Origin: Cyclobacterium plantarum | Lineage (GTDB): Bacteria > Bacteroidota > Bacteroidia > Cytophagales > Cyclobacteriaceae | Assembly: GCF_011290685.1 (NCBI RefSeq) | Contig: NZ_JAANYN010000001.1 | Span: 789,325 to 853,324 of the forward strand | DNA: 64,000 nt | Reading direction: 5' to 3' | Shown: positions 38,399-46,978 of the stretch, piece after piece | Layout: each line of letters begins with the position of its first letter | How positions within the stretch are numbered: the first letter of the stretch is position 1 | Notes under the pieces: model-generated | The model's database searches: none | What the model was told of the DNA's origin: nothing | Seen by the model: only the letters and a program-made list of their open reading frames with translations | Position numbers and translations under genes: made by a program

Positions 38399-39172
38399 AA
38401 AGTTAGGTTTTCTTTTTTCAAGGAAAGCTTTGGTACCTTCTCTGTAATCTTCTGATTTGACACACCTGGCAAAGCTGTTGGCCTCAATCTGATAGCCGTT
38501 TTCATCACTTGCATAAACCGCATTCACACAATCCACTATCATACCTATGGAAAGGGGAGCCTTGCTCATGATTTTTTTCAATATCTCTTCTGCTTTGGCG
38601 ATGGCGGCTTCTTTGTTGGGTTCTATATGGTTTAAGAGGCCCAGTGCTTGGGCTTCATTCACATCCAGCATATCTCCGGTCATGAGGATTTCCGTGGCTT
38701 TGGTTCTACCTATCAGGTGGGTCAATCGCTGGGTGCCCCCGTATCCGGGAATAATTCCAAGGTTCACTTCCGGTTGTCCAAACTTTGCATTGGTAGTGGC
38801 TATTCTCATGTGACAGGCAATTGCCAATTCACAGCCACCGCCTAAAGCGTAGCCATTAACCACTGCGATAACCGGTTTGTGGCAGGATTCCACGATTTCG
38901 AAGACTTCCTGACCAAATTCGGCAAACTTTCTCGCATTGAGTTCATTAAGCTCGGAAATTTCGTTGATATCAGCTCCGGCAACAAAGGCTTTTTCCCCGG
39001 CGCCGGTGATGATCACGCCCCTTATTGACTTGTTGTCGTTTACTTCATTGAAGATATTTTTCAATTCCTCCAATGTGTTAAAATTTAAGGCATTGAGTTT
39101 GGGCTCTCTGCTGATGGTTAGATAAAGTATTCCATCTTTGGTTTCTGAAAGAATAATTTTTTGTTCAGCCAT
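38387..39172 (-). CDS. Enoyl-CoA hydratase/isomerase family protein
   Basis: Crotonase-fold enzyme (261 aa, normal) that hydrates trans-2-enoyl-CoA in fatty-acid breakdown or a related pathway. The oxyanion-hole segments are visible: AGADINEISE near residue 66 and ALGGGCELA near 110. The catalytic Glu positions are in GGCELAIA and GQPEVNLGIIPGYGGTQRL near 137. There is no fused dehydrogenase domain. The exact substrate cannot be told. It has a consensus promoter 24 bp upstream of the ATG and a hairpin terminator whose loop carries the stop codon, so it is probably a single-gene transcript. Confidence 0.92.
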   Translation of the reverse strand: MAEQKIILSETKDGILYLTISREPKLNALNFNTLEELKNIFNEVNDNKSIRGVIITGAGEKAFVAGADINEISELNELNARKFAEFGQEVFEIVESCHKPVIAVVNGYALGGGCELAIACHMRIATTNAKFGQPEVNLGIIPGYGGTQRLTHLIGRTKATEILMTGDMLDVNEAQALGLLNHIEPNKEAAIAKAEEILKKIMSKAPLSIGMIVDCVNAVYASDENGYQIEANSFARCVKSEDYREGTKAFLEKRKPNFKGE

Positions 39173-39195
39173 TCCAATTCTACAATGTTAAGCTC

Positions 39196-39226
39196 CAAAT
39201 ATACGAGGCGCATGAACAATCACAAA
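39196..39226 (-). promoter_or_regulatory. Bacteroidota-type promoter for the enoyl-CoA hydratase gene
   Basis: On the minus strand TTTG (39223-39226) and TATATTTG (39196-39203) are spaced by 19 bp, an exact consensus match. The -7 box ends 23 bp before the ATG, leaving a leader of perhaps 15-20 bases. Confidence 0.75.
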
Positions 39227-39448
39227 AGATTCGGTTAAAAATCATGTGTTGTTGAAAAGGTGTATTTGATAAAATAGGTAATAAAATGCATTTTGTACCT
39301 TAAAAAAATAATTTGATGAAATTAGCATTTGGTTTGGCGCGTAGTTATTCCTTGCCAATTTTTAAATCTATTGTCTTGTCCTTCATTTATTTCCCCTTCT
39401 CTTTTTATAATAAAAGAGGACTTGAAATGTTTGTGTACCAATATTTCC
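39227..39448. other. Divergent intergenic region without a supported gene
   Basis: This is most of the 323 bp between the enoyl-CoA hydratase and isocitrate dehydrogenase genes. It is AT-rich and holds an open extension of the dehydrogenase frame starting with TTG at 39313, whose hydrophobic translation looks unlike any enzyme N-terminus. The short sequence TTTTGTACC occurs near 39290 and again near 39453. Nothing else was recognised. Confidence 0.5.
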
Positions 39449-39456
39449 TATTTTTG
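39449..39456 (+). promoter_or_regulatory. -7 box upstream of isocitrate dehydrogenase
   Basis: TATTTTTG matches TAnnTTTG and lies 39 bp before the chosen ATG. A TTTG occurs at 39430-39433 but with a spacing of only 15 bp, so the -33 element is weak. The position supports the start at 39496 over a longer form. Confidence 0.5.
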
Positions 39457-39495
39457 TACCATCTTAAATTCAGTAAAACTTCAAAGATTATCCTT

Positions 39496-40962
39496 ATGTC
39501 CGAAAAAAGAAAAATAACAGTTGCCTATGGAGATGGTATAGGCCCGGAAATCATGAAAGCCACTTTGTCTGTTTTAAAAGAAGCCGGGGCTGCCATTGAA
39601 ACTGAGGTTATCGAAATCGGCGAACAAGTTTATTTGAAGGGTATCAGTTCCGGGATTGCACCCAGTGCCTGGGATTCTCTGCGGAATACAAAAGTGTTTT
39701 TGAAATCTCCCATTACTACTCCTCAGGGAGGAGGCTTCAAGAGCCTGAATGTGACTACGAGAAAAACATTGGGCTTGTACGCAAATGTGCGTCCCTGTAA
39801 AGCTTTTGCTCCCTTTGTCAGGACCCATTTCCCAAAGACAGACATGGTCATCATTCGGGAAAACGAGGAAGATTTGTATGCAGGCATTGAACACAGGCAG
39901 ACAGATGAAGTATATCAGTGTTTAAAACTGATTTCCAGGCCAGGAAGTGAGAAAATAGTCAGGTATGCTTTTGAATATGCCAGGATGAATAACCGTAAAA
40001 AAGTTACCTGCATGACCAAGGACAATATCATGAAGATGGCAGATGGGGTTTTCCACCAGGTGTTCAATGAAGTAGCCAAAGAATATCCCGAAATTGAAAC
40101 AGATCATAAGATCATAGACATTGGCACCGCCCTGATTGCAGACAGACCGGAAATGTTTGATGTGATCGTTACTTTGAATTTATACGGTGATATCATTTCT
40201 GACGTGGCAGCTCAGATTACCGGCTCAGTGGGTTTGGGAGGCTCTGCCAATATTGGTGAAGATGTGGCCATGTTTGAAGCCATTCACGGGTCGGCACCGG
40301 ATATTGCAGGAATGGATATCGCAAATCCCTCAGGCCTTCTTAATGGAGCAGTCATGATGCTGGTTCATATCGGTCAGCCAGAGGTGGCAGAAAAAATCAG
40401 TAATGCCTGGATGGCCACCCTTGAAGATGGAATTCATACAGGCGATATTTATCAGGAGGGCATTAGTAGACAAAAAGTGGGTACGCAGGAGTTTGCTGCC
40501 GCAGTCATAGAGAGACTTGGAAGAGTGCCCTCAAAATTAAAAAAAGCGACTTTTTCGAAAGCCGTGCGTACTGAAGCAGAAACAAGGGCGGCACTGGCAC
40601 TGAGGCCTTCCAAACCTTCAGAAAAGGTACTTATTGGTTTGGATGTATTTATTGACTGGAAAGAAGGGGACCGCAATGCCAACACAATAGGGGACAGGCT
40701 TCGTGAGGTAAATGCCGGTGGATTGAAAATGCAACTGATCACCAACAGGGGAGTACGGGTTTATCCAGATGGGATGAAGGAAACCTTTTGCTCTGACCAT
40801 TGGCGGGTAAGGTTTTTCAATGCAGACGAAACAGTCATAACGCATGATCAGGTCATTGAGGTGCTCAAACAGGTACAGCAACTTGGTTTTGATTTTGTGA
40901 AAACCGAACACTTATACACCTTCGATGGGGTGAGGGGTTTTTCTCTTGCTCAGGGGGAATAA
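39496..40962 (+). CDS. icd: Isocitrate dehydrogenase (NADP-type, long form)
   Basis: Citric-acid-cycle enzyme that converts isocitrate to 2-oxoglutarate and CO2 (488 aa). The N-terminal half is a normal beta-decarboxylating dehydrogenase: YGDGIGPEIMKA near residue 11, the substrate loop TTPQGGGFKSLNVTTRK near 76 and IIRENEEDLYAGIEH near 116, with the metal-binding Asp residues in LYGDIISDVAAQ near 234. A C-terminal extension of about 140 residues beginning LIGLDVFIDWKEGDRNAN is like that of the Thermus-type enzyme. I start at MSEKRKITVAYGDG because the frame upstream encodes an unlikely hydrophobic stretch that overlaps the promoter box. NADP specificity is inferred. A terminator follows. Confidence 0.93.
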   Translation: MSEKRKITVAYGDGIGPEIMKATLSVLKEAGAAIETEVIEIGEQVYLKGISSGIAPSAWDSLRNTKVFLKSPITTPQGGGFKSLNVTTRKTLGLYANVRPCKAFAPFVRTHFPKTDMVIIRENEEDLYAGIEHRQTDEVYQCLKLISRPGSEKIVRYAFEYARMNNRKKVTCMTKDNIMKMADGVFHQVFNEVAKEYPEIETDHKIIDIGTALIADRPEMFDVIVTLNLYGDIISDVAAQITGSVGLGGSANIGEDVAMFEAIHGSAPDIAGMDIANPSGLLNGAVMMLVHIGQPEVAEKISNAWMATLEDGIHTGDIYQEGISRQKVGTQEFAAAVIERLGRVPSKLKKATFSKAVRTEAETRAALALRPSKPSEKVLIGLDVFIDWKEGDRNANTIGDRLREVNAGGLKMQLITNRGVRVYPDGMKETFCSDHWRVRFFNADETVITHDQVIEVLKQVQQLGFDFVKTEHLYTFDGVRGFSLAQGE

Positions 40963-40985
40963 ATCCGGAAGCTTTTCGGGCATCT

Positions 40986-41021
40986 GACATGCAGGCATCT
41001 TTTGGGTCTGCATGTCTTTTT
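40986..41021 (+). terminator. Intrinsic terminator after icd
   Basis: GACATGCAG (40986-40994) and CTGCATGTC (41008-41016) pair perfectly over 9 bp around a 13-base loop and are followed by TTTTTATT. This ends icd and also argues that the next gene starts at 41035, not at the earlier TTG-type codon within the hairpin. Confidence 0.82.
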
Positions 41022-41034
41022 ATTGTGTTATGGT

Positions 41035-42321
41035 ATGAAACGAGTTTTGATTATTACCTACTATTGGCCTCCAAGTGCAGGTTCTGGCGTTCAGCGCTGG
41101 GTGAAATTCACCAAATACCTTCCGGAGTTTGGTTGGCAACCTGTCATTTTTACGCCTGAAAACCCGGACTTTGGCCTATTGGATCCCTCCCTGGAAAAGG
41201 AAGTATCGCCTTCAACAGAGGTGCTGAAATTCCCCATTTGGGAGCCCTACCAGCTTTTCAGGCATTTTAAAGGAAAAAATTTAAAGGATACCTCTGTGAT
41301 ACTGGAGAGAAAAGATCCTTCCTTATTGGACCGACTAGCCGTATGGATGAGGGGGAACTTGCTGATTCCGGATCCACGAATTTTTTGGGTGAGGCCTTCG
41401 GTAAAATTCCTGGCAGACATCTGCGAACAGAATAATTTCAGTGCCATCATTACCACGGGACCTCCCCACAGCATGCACCTGATAGGGAGGGGGCTGAAAA
41501 GAAAAACCGGGCTTCCCTGGTTGGCTGATTTTCGGGATCCCTGGTCTTCCTGGGAGTTTCTGGACACCCTCAACCTGACTTCCATTGCCAGAAGATATCA
41601 CCAAAAACTGGAGCGTACAGTTTTCCGGGAAGCAGATGCCTTGTGTACCATTTCCCCGACCTTCAAAGCCGAGATGGAAACCCTTTCCGGTAAAAACGTA
41701 CAGCTGCTGACCAATGGTTTTGATCCGGATGATTTGCCCAAGAATTTCGCTCCGGTTTCACCTGCAAAAAAAGTTTTGGAAATTGTATATTCCGGCGTAA
41801 TTGACAGTATCAGGGACCCTGTTCCTTTTTTAATGGGAATGAAGAAGATTTATGGCCAGGATCGGGGAAAAATCAGGCTTACCCTGGTAGGCAAAGTCAA
41901 CCAATACGTAATGAAGCTGATCAGGGAAGATCCCTGGCTAAATGCTCATGTCTATCTGCCTGGATATGTAAGCCATAAGGAGGTTTTTGAGTTTTATGAG
42001 CGGGCTCATGCCTTGCTTTTGATCCTTACTGATACCAAAAATGCCAAAGGGAATATTCCTGGAAAGCTTTTTGAATACATGGCCACAGGCAGGCCGATCA
42101 TAGCTTTGGGAGATCCTCAGGGAGATGCCGCCCAGATCATTTATCAGGCAGGGGCAGGGGAGGTTTTCAGGCATGACGATGAAGCTGGTTTGATTCGTGG
42201 ATTGTCTGAAATTGCAGAAAGCAGTTCCGAAAAGGGAAGCAATGAATATATACAGGCTTATAGCAGGAAGAACCTTACCAGGGACCTGGTGAATTTGCTT
42301 GAAAAGGCAATTGAGGGGTAA
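41035..42321 (+). CDS. Glycosyltransferase family 4-like protein
   Basis: GT-B fold glycosyltransferase of 428 residues, probably acting on the cytoplasmic face of the inner membrane during synthesis of a surface glycan. The acceptor domain opens MKRVLIITYYWPPSAGSGVQRW, a pattern typical of GT4 proteins. The donor-binding domain shows EIVYSGVIDSIRDPVPF near residue 245, YLPGYVSHKEVFEFYERAHALL near 305 and the phosphate-binding NIPGKLFEYMATGRPIIAL near 340. The start is placed after the icd terminator. It converges with the flippase gene, leaving only 6 bp between stops. Sugar and acceptor are unknown. Confidence 0.88.
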   Translation: MKRVLIITYYWPPSAGSGVQRWVKFTKYLPEFGWQPVIFTPENPDFGLLDPSLEKEVSPSTEVLKFPIWEPYQLFRHFKGKNLKDTSVILERKDPSLLDRLAVWMRGNLLIPDPRIFWVRPSVKFLADICEQNNFSAIITTGPPHSMHLIGRGLKRKTGLPWLADFRDPWSSWEFLDTLNLTSIARRYHQKLERTVFREADALCTISPTFKAEMETLSGKNVQLLTNGFDPDDLPKNFAPVSPAKKVLEIVYSGVIDSIRDPVPFLMGMKKIYGQDRGKIRLTLVGKVNQYVMKLIREDPWLNAHVYLPGYVSHKEVFEFYERAHALLLILTDTKNAKGNIPGKLFEYMATGRPIIALGDPQGDAAQIIYQAGAGEVFRHDDEAGLIRGLSEIAESSSEKGSNEYIQAYSRKNLTRDLVNLLEKAIEG

Positions 42322-42327
42322 TAGGAA

Positions 42328-43818
42328 TTAATTGATCCTGCCATAAAAAATTGACTTGATTTTGTTTATCACCAGATCCATTGCCTCAGGAGCCGCTTTA
42401 AGCCAATAAATCAGGGCCAGGTAAAGCAGAGATACCATACTGCTTCTAACCAGAAGGTCCAAAAGTACCGGTTCAAAAACTGGGATCAGGTAAAAAGAAA
42501 CAGCCCAGCTGATGCCTCCTGTAAACAGAATAGTGAAGATGCCTTTGGTAAAAGGATTGAATCCCAGCCTTATTTTCACAAAGAAAAACTTTAGCAAATT
42601 GTAAAAAAACATGGCCAGCAGGGATGCCAGTGCTGCCCCTTCTATCCCGAAGGCCGGAATTAACGCAAGGTTAAAGAGGATGACTGCTGCACACATGAGT
42701 AAGGTGGCAGTAATGTTAAAAACGTAAAATTTAGAAAATACAATGATTTCACCGTTTACTGAAAACAGGATATCTGTCAGTTTCCCCAGTCCGATCAGTA
42801 ATACCACCCATTTCCCGGCCTGGTAGACCTCTTTATTGGGTACAAAATGGTACAGGGTATCAATATTAACCCAGATCAGTAAAAAGATCAACAGGCAAAT
42901 CAGCAGTTGGTGAACGGCAATTTTTTTATACAGCACATCTATTTCATCCAAAAGATTTGCGGCGAATTTTTCCGATATGAGGGGCATGGCCACCTGAGAA
43001 ATGGCCCTTCTCGGCATTTCGATGACTACGGCAATGGAAAAGCCTATGGTGTAAATAGCGTTGGCATCCAGACCAATCATGGAGCTGACCATCAGGCTAT
43101 CTATTTTCATGATCAAAAGAGCTCCTGCAGTGCCAAGTAAGGTAATTGTATTGTACTGTATGAATTCCTTTCTAAAAGATCCCGGAATCCCCTTCCACCT
43201 GAAGTCAAAATGAAAAATACCAATATGCACCATATATCCTGCCATGGCCAGCATGGCCAACAAATAGACCCCTCCCATGCCCCAAATCATGAAATGAAAT
43301 GGGTAAAACGCCAAATAGTAGCCTATGACCAACAGGGCCATCAACAGGCGGAGGAGTACATCTCTGATCAAAGATGGAATGGCTATTTTCAGAAAAGACC
43401 GGCTAAATGCATCCAAAAGGGTGTTGATTACGGAGAAAAAAGTTATGATAAGTGCTACCTGCAGGAAATTATTGACTTCAGGAGCTTTATCCGAAAAGGA
43501 AGTCATGATGGGATTTTTAAACAGTAAGAAAATAATCACCACCAAAGCGTATCCAAGCATTCCCAAAAAGAGGCTAAAAGAAAAAAAAGCGTATTTTTGA
43601 TGCTTTATTCGGGGAAAAAACCTGGTGATTCCATTACCAATTCCCATTTGGGCAAATGGTACCAGGAGTAAGGCCATGTCCTGTATGGTTTTGAACAAAC
43701 CAATTTGTTCCGGTTCCAGAACGTAAGGCATCAGCCATAGCAGGTTAACATAGCCGATCAGCACCCCAATATAGGCCGCAATGGTGGTCAGTATGCTTTG
43801 TTGGGCTGGTTTACTCAA
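42328..43818 (-). CDS. Second oligosaccharide flippase-family membrane protein
   Basis: Polytopic inner-membrane protein (496 aa, 12-14 spans) of the Wzx/MATE-like superfamily, distinct in sequence from the other flippase at 37-38 kb. The N-terminus SILTTIAAYIGVLIGYVNLLWLMPYVLEPEQIG is typical. The start codon is TTG at 43818; in-frame codons upstream reach a stop without any ATG, and the first internal Met would remove the first span. It is divergent from the T9SS cargo gene; the 208 bp between them hold a palindrome that carries a -7 box on each strand. With the neighbouring GT4, FkbM and YfhO genes it suggests a surface-glycan locus. Confidence 0.86.
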   Translation of the reverse strand: MSKPAQQSILTTIAAYIGVLIGYVNLLWLMPYVLEPEQIGLFKTIQDMALLLVPFAQMGIGNGITRFFPRIKHQKYAFFSFSLFLGMLGYALVVIIFLLFKNPIMTSFSDKAPEVNNFLQVALIITFFSVINTLLDAFSRSFLKIAIPSLIRDVLLRLLMALLVIGYYLAFYPFHFMIWGMGGVYLLAMLAMAGYMVHIGIFHFDFRWKGIPGSFRKEFIQYNTITLLGTAGALLIMKIDSLMVSSMIGLDANAIYTIGFSIAVVIEMPRRAISQVAMPLISEKFAANLLDEIDVLYKKIAVHQLLICLLIFLLIWVNIDTLYHFVPNKEVYQAGKWVVLLIGLGKLTDILFSVNGEIIVFSKFYVFNITATLLMCAAVILFNLALIPAFGIEGAALASLLAMFFYNLLKFFFVKIRLGFNPFTKGIFTILFTGGISWAVSFYLIPVFEPVLLDLLVRSSMVSLLYLALIYWLKAAPEAMDLVINKIKSIFYGRIN

Positions 43819-43913
43819 GTTAAAGGAGAATAATAAATTTTAACTTTCCGGTAAAAAGGTAAAGTTGGGGTACCAAATAAATCATAGGCTAAATTAGTTG
43901 TTTTTCGTCAGTA

Positions 43914-43934
43914 TAATTTTGTACTACAAAATTA
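43914..43934. promoter_or_regulatory. Palindrome with a -7 box on each strand
   Basis: AATTTTGTA, C, TACAAAATT (43915-43933) is a perfect inverted repeat with 9 bp arms. TAATTTTG (TAnnTTTG) is present on the plus strand at 43914-43921 and on the minus strand at 43927-43934. A third copy of ATTTTGTA is at 43962-43969. Convincing -33 partners were not found, so this is either a bidirectional promoter or an operator overlapping one. Confidence 0.5.
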
Positions 43935-43970
43935 ATTTGTTTAACAGGTATAGAAAATTCGATTTTGTAG

Positions 43971-43978
43971 TATTTTTG
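43971..43978 (+). promoter_or_regulatory. -7 box nearest the T9SS cargo gene
   Basis: TATTTTTG matches TAnnTTTG 48 bp before the ATG and directly follows the third ATTTTGTA repeat. No -33 TTTG at the usual distance was seen, which would fit an activator-dependent promoter. Confidence 0.4.
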
Positions 43979-44026
43979 CAATTGGAAGTTGAAATTTCAA
44001 CACTAGTTTTTTAAGGTAATATTTTA

Positions 44027-46978
44027 ATGAGTCGGAAATTTTTAAATGGTTTTATTTTCTTGTTCTTTACATTAAGTGGGAGTCTTTTTTCTCAGGTAAG
44101 GATTGAATTCTCTGAGCGTTCTTCTACTGGGTCGCCGTTGAGAACTATTTTTAGTATCAATGGTGATTTTGCGATGTTGGGAAACACCAACATGACCTTA
44201 CTCAATTACGGTGAGGATTTGATGAATGACGGGATGATGGTTTTTGTTGATGTTGATTCTGACCCCAACACTTTTAATAGTTCCTCAGCCACACTTAATT
44301 TTCCTGAGGAAAATGGTGCAAACTCTTCCTGTACAAAGGTTTTGTATGCAGGGTTGTACTGGTCAGGAAGGGGAGCTTCTGAATTAACGTTTACTGTTGA
44401 AAAAAACGGTATAAACAGGCAATTGGACAAACGTAAGGTAAAATTTAAAGGACCGGGACAGCAGGATTATATTGACCTTGAGGTATTCGATGATGAGATC
44501 AGGTTTCCTGAATCCCTAAATACTGATCTGGGTTTATTTGTAGGGTATAAAGATGTTACCGAATGGGTACGTGATTGGGGTGAGGGGGAATATACTGTTG
44601 CAGACATCGGCTTGACAGAAGGGACTAATTATCACTATGGAGGCTGGGGTATGGTGGTTGTTTATGAAAACCTTGCCATGAAAAAAAGAGATATATCCGT
44701 TTTCGATGGCTATGCATTTGTTCGGGGACAAGGTGCTGCGTCTTATGACATACAGGTTTCAGGTTTTTCTGCTGCCAAAAGTGGAGATGTAAATTTAAAA
44801 TTAGGCCTAATGGCAGGTGAAGGTGATGTTGGTGCAGATGGAGACTATTTTGCTATTGAGAGAGGAGAGAACACCAATGCCTTTGAAAAGCTGAGTCATG
44901 GCAATAATGAAAACAATAATTTTTTTAATTCTTCCATTTACACTGGTGGCAATTCCAGAAGCCCGAATTTAAAAAACAATACTGGGATGGATATTTCTGT
45001 TTTTGAAATTGATAACCAAGGAAATAGTGTTGTGGCAAATAACCAAACCAGTACTACATTCAGGTACGGGTCAACTTGGGATGTATATGTAATTTATAAC
45101 ATTACGATGGCAATCGATGCCAATGATGTGGAGGTTGAGCCGCTCCATGAACTAATTTCGGTTAATGGCAATGAGGTAAACGATGTGTTCCCTGAGTTTT
45201 TTCCCGGAGATGAATTGGAATTTATGGTAACCATAAAAAACAAAGGCGATATCCCAATAGACCGCTCAAAAATTGAAATTCCAATACCAGAGGGACTCAC
45301 ATTTCTAGACGCTTTCCCGGAACTTTATTTTGATGAGAGTTCCAATGGAGCATTCAATTATTTTTCTCAAGTTGGTTCCGGAGGCACTATCGTTTGGGAA
45401 ATGGGATTTTTGCCATCTCCCGAAGACAAAGAGGAAATATTAGGCACTTTTAGATATAGGATGCAAGTTTCGGAAAGCTGTCAGGAATTAATGGCTATTT
45501 GTGATAGAAGTTTCGAAATTGATGGTAGCGTATTTGGAGAAAATTCGCTCACTCAAACTTCTCTTGACCCCATATCTTTTATCATAGGTTATAACGAATC
45601 AGTGGATTGCCTTGATGAACCTGTTAGAGGACCTTTGCTTTTTGGTTTGGAAATGGACGGATTTTTGGAGGACCACTGTGGGTGGAATTCCACAGGAATT
45701 CCCGTGTGTGTGACTGAGAACGATAGTGTCAGGGTCAGTGACTTTTCAAGCTATTTTCCTGCGGGCACCAATTTTTACCTTAACCTGCCCAGTGGCCCTG
45801 ATGATCCAAAACTTTCACTGAGCCAAAACATAAGGTTGCAGCAGGATGAATTAACAGTGTATGCGGCACATTCTGCTCAGAATGAGTGTTATAAGGAATT
45901 TACTATTTTCAGAAACGATCTATCTCTGGAGCCGGTGGTTTCTATATCCAACAATTGTGGTAAGGGCAGTGACAACGAAATCGGAGTAATTGTATCCGGA
46001 GGAAAGGGACCCTACACCTACTTGTGGGATGATCCTGAAAGTGCAACTACACCTAATTTAAGTAATATTGAGCCAGGTGAATATAGGGTTGTTGTGACAG
46101 ATTCTCTGGGATGTGTAGCAGAAGCCTCAGTATTATTGCCTGAGGGCCCCATTTTTTCACTAGAGGTTTTGGAAGCGGAAAGCAACCTGGAACTTGGCTG
46201 TGATCAAAGTGCAAATGGTGTTATCGTAGTTATGGTGGAGGGAGATAATCCACCCTTCGTACTAAGTGTTGAAGGAGAAACCAACAGTGATGGCAATTTT
46301 TCTGAACAGTTGGTCATTGCTGAAAAAGGTCAATATGAAATCACTGCTTTGCAAGGTGGGGTTTACCGCTTGACACTGTCGGATATAAATGGATGCATTG
46401 CCTCTCAAACAGCCGAGGTTAAACAAATATCAGAACCTGATTTGGGTGCTATTTTTACCTATAATTCCAGTTCTTTTAATGATTATGGGGTTTTATATCA
46501 AAATTCCGAAATCCAGTTTTTTAGTACGGTAAATTCTGAGGAGAATATTACTTATTATTGGGAATTCGGAAACGGAGAAGAAAGCACACAACCGAATCCA
46601 ATTATCCAATATGGCGAAAGTGGGGAATATTTGGTCAAATTAGTAGTAGAGGACGAAAAGGGTTGTCAGGTGATTTATGAAGAACATCTGGAAATATCAG
46701 GTTTTTTTATAAGGGTACCAACAGCATTTAGTCCAAATGGAAACAATTCAAATGATTATTTCTTTCCAGTGTTTTCGGGGTTAAAGGATATTCAATTTTG
46801 GGTCTTTAACAGATGGGGAGAATTGCTGTTTTTCACTGACGACATCAATAGCCAAGGATGGGACGGGAAACGCAATGGCCTAGATATGCCTGTAGGAAAT
46901 TACCTATATAAGCTTTTTTATATCAACGGGGAAGAGGCTGAATACCAAAAGACGGGTTCATTCACTTTAGTGAAATAG
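44027..46978 (+). CDS. T9SS type B-sorted surface protein with SprB-like and PKD modules
   Basis: Secreted 983-residue protein. A signal peptide ends near residue 23 (GSLFSQ). Residues about 25-370 form a domain seen in other gliding-associated proteins of the phylum (NGDFAMLGNTNMTLLNYG, VLYAGLYWSGRG). Around 380-500 is a DUF11-like beta domain (FFPGDELEFMVTIKNKGDIP). Around 640-705 lies a SprB-type repeat (ISNNCGKGSDNEIGV, GGKGPYTYLWDD), and about 810-890 a PKD domain (YYWEFGNGEESTQPNP). The last 85 residues are the type B sorting domain (VPTAFSPNGNNSNDYFFP, FNRWGELLF, GWDGKRNG, GNYLYKLFY). It would cross the outer membrane through SprA. Role: likely adhesin or surface-matrix protein; inference. 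Confidence 0.9.
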   Translation: MSRKFLNGFIFLFFTLSGSLFSQVRIEFSERSSTGSPLRTIFSINGDFAMLGNTNMTLLNYGEDLMNDGMMVFVDVDSDPNTFNSSSATLNFPEENGANSSCTKVLYAGLYWSGRGASELTFTVEKNGINRQLDKRKVKFKGPGQQDYIDLEVFDDEIRFPESLNTDLGLFVGYKDVTEWVRDWGEGEYTVADIGLTEGTNYHYGGWGMVVVYENLAMKKRDISVFDGYAFVRGQGAASYDIQVSGFSAAKSGDVNLKLGLMAGEGDVGADGDYFAIERGENTNAFEKLSHGNNENNNFFNSSIYTGGNSRSPNLKNNTGMDISVFEIDNQGNSVVANNQTSTTFRYGSTWDVYVIYNITMAIDANDVEVEPLHELISVNGNEVNDVFPEFFPGDELEFMVTIKNKGDIPIDRSKIEIPIPEGLTFLDAFPELYFDESSNGAFNYFSQVGSGGTIVWEMGFLPSPEDKEEILGTFRYRMQVSESCQELMAICDRSFEIDGSVFGENSLTQTSLDPISFIIGYNESVDCLDEPVRGPLLFGLEMDGFLEDHCGWNSTGIPVCVTENDSVRVSDFSSYFPAGTNFYLNLPSGPDDPKLSLSQNIRLQQDELTVYAAHSAQNECYKEFTIFRNDLSLEPVVSISNNCGKGSDNEIGVIVSGGKGPYTYLWDDPESATTPNLSNIEPGEYRVVVTDSLGCVAEASVLLPEGPIFSLEVLEAESNLELGCDQSANGVIVVMVEGDNPPFVLSVEGETNSDGNFSEQLVIAEKGQYEITALQGGVYRLTLSDINGCIASQTAEVKQISEPDLGAIFTYNSSSFNDYGVLYQNSEIQFFSTVNSEENITYYWEFGNGEESTQPNPIIQYGESGEYLVKLVVEDEKGCQVIYEEHLEISGFFIRVPTAFSPNGNNSNDYFFPVFSGLKDIQFWVFNRWGELLFFTDDINSQGWDGKRNGLDMPVGNYLYKLFYINGEEAEYQKTGSFTLVK

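Noticed and set aside
39313-39495. N-terminal extension of isocitrate dehydrogenase
   Set aside because: It begins with TTG, its translation is a hydrophobic stretch not seen in the family, and a -7 promoter box lies inside it.
41002-41034. Upstream start for the GT4 gene
   Set aside because: The extra residues would be encoded by the right arm and T-run of the icd terminator; the ATG at 41035 opens the expected GT4 N-terminus.
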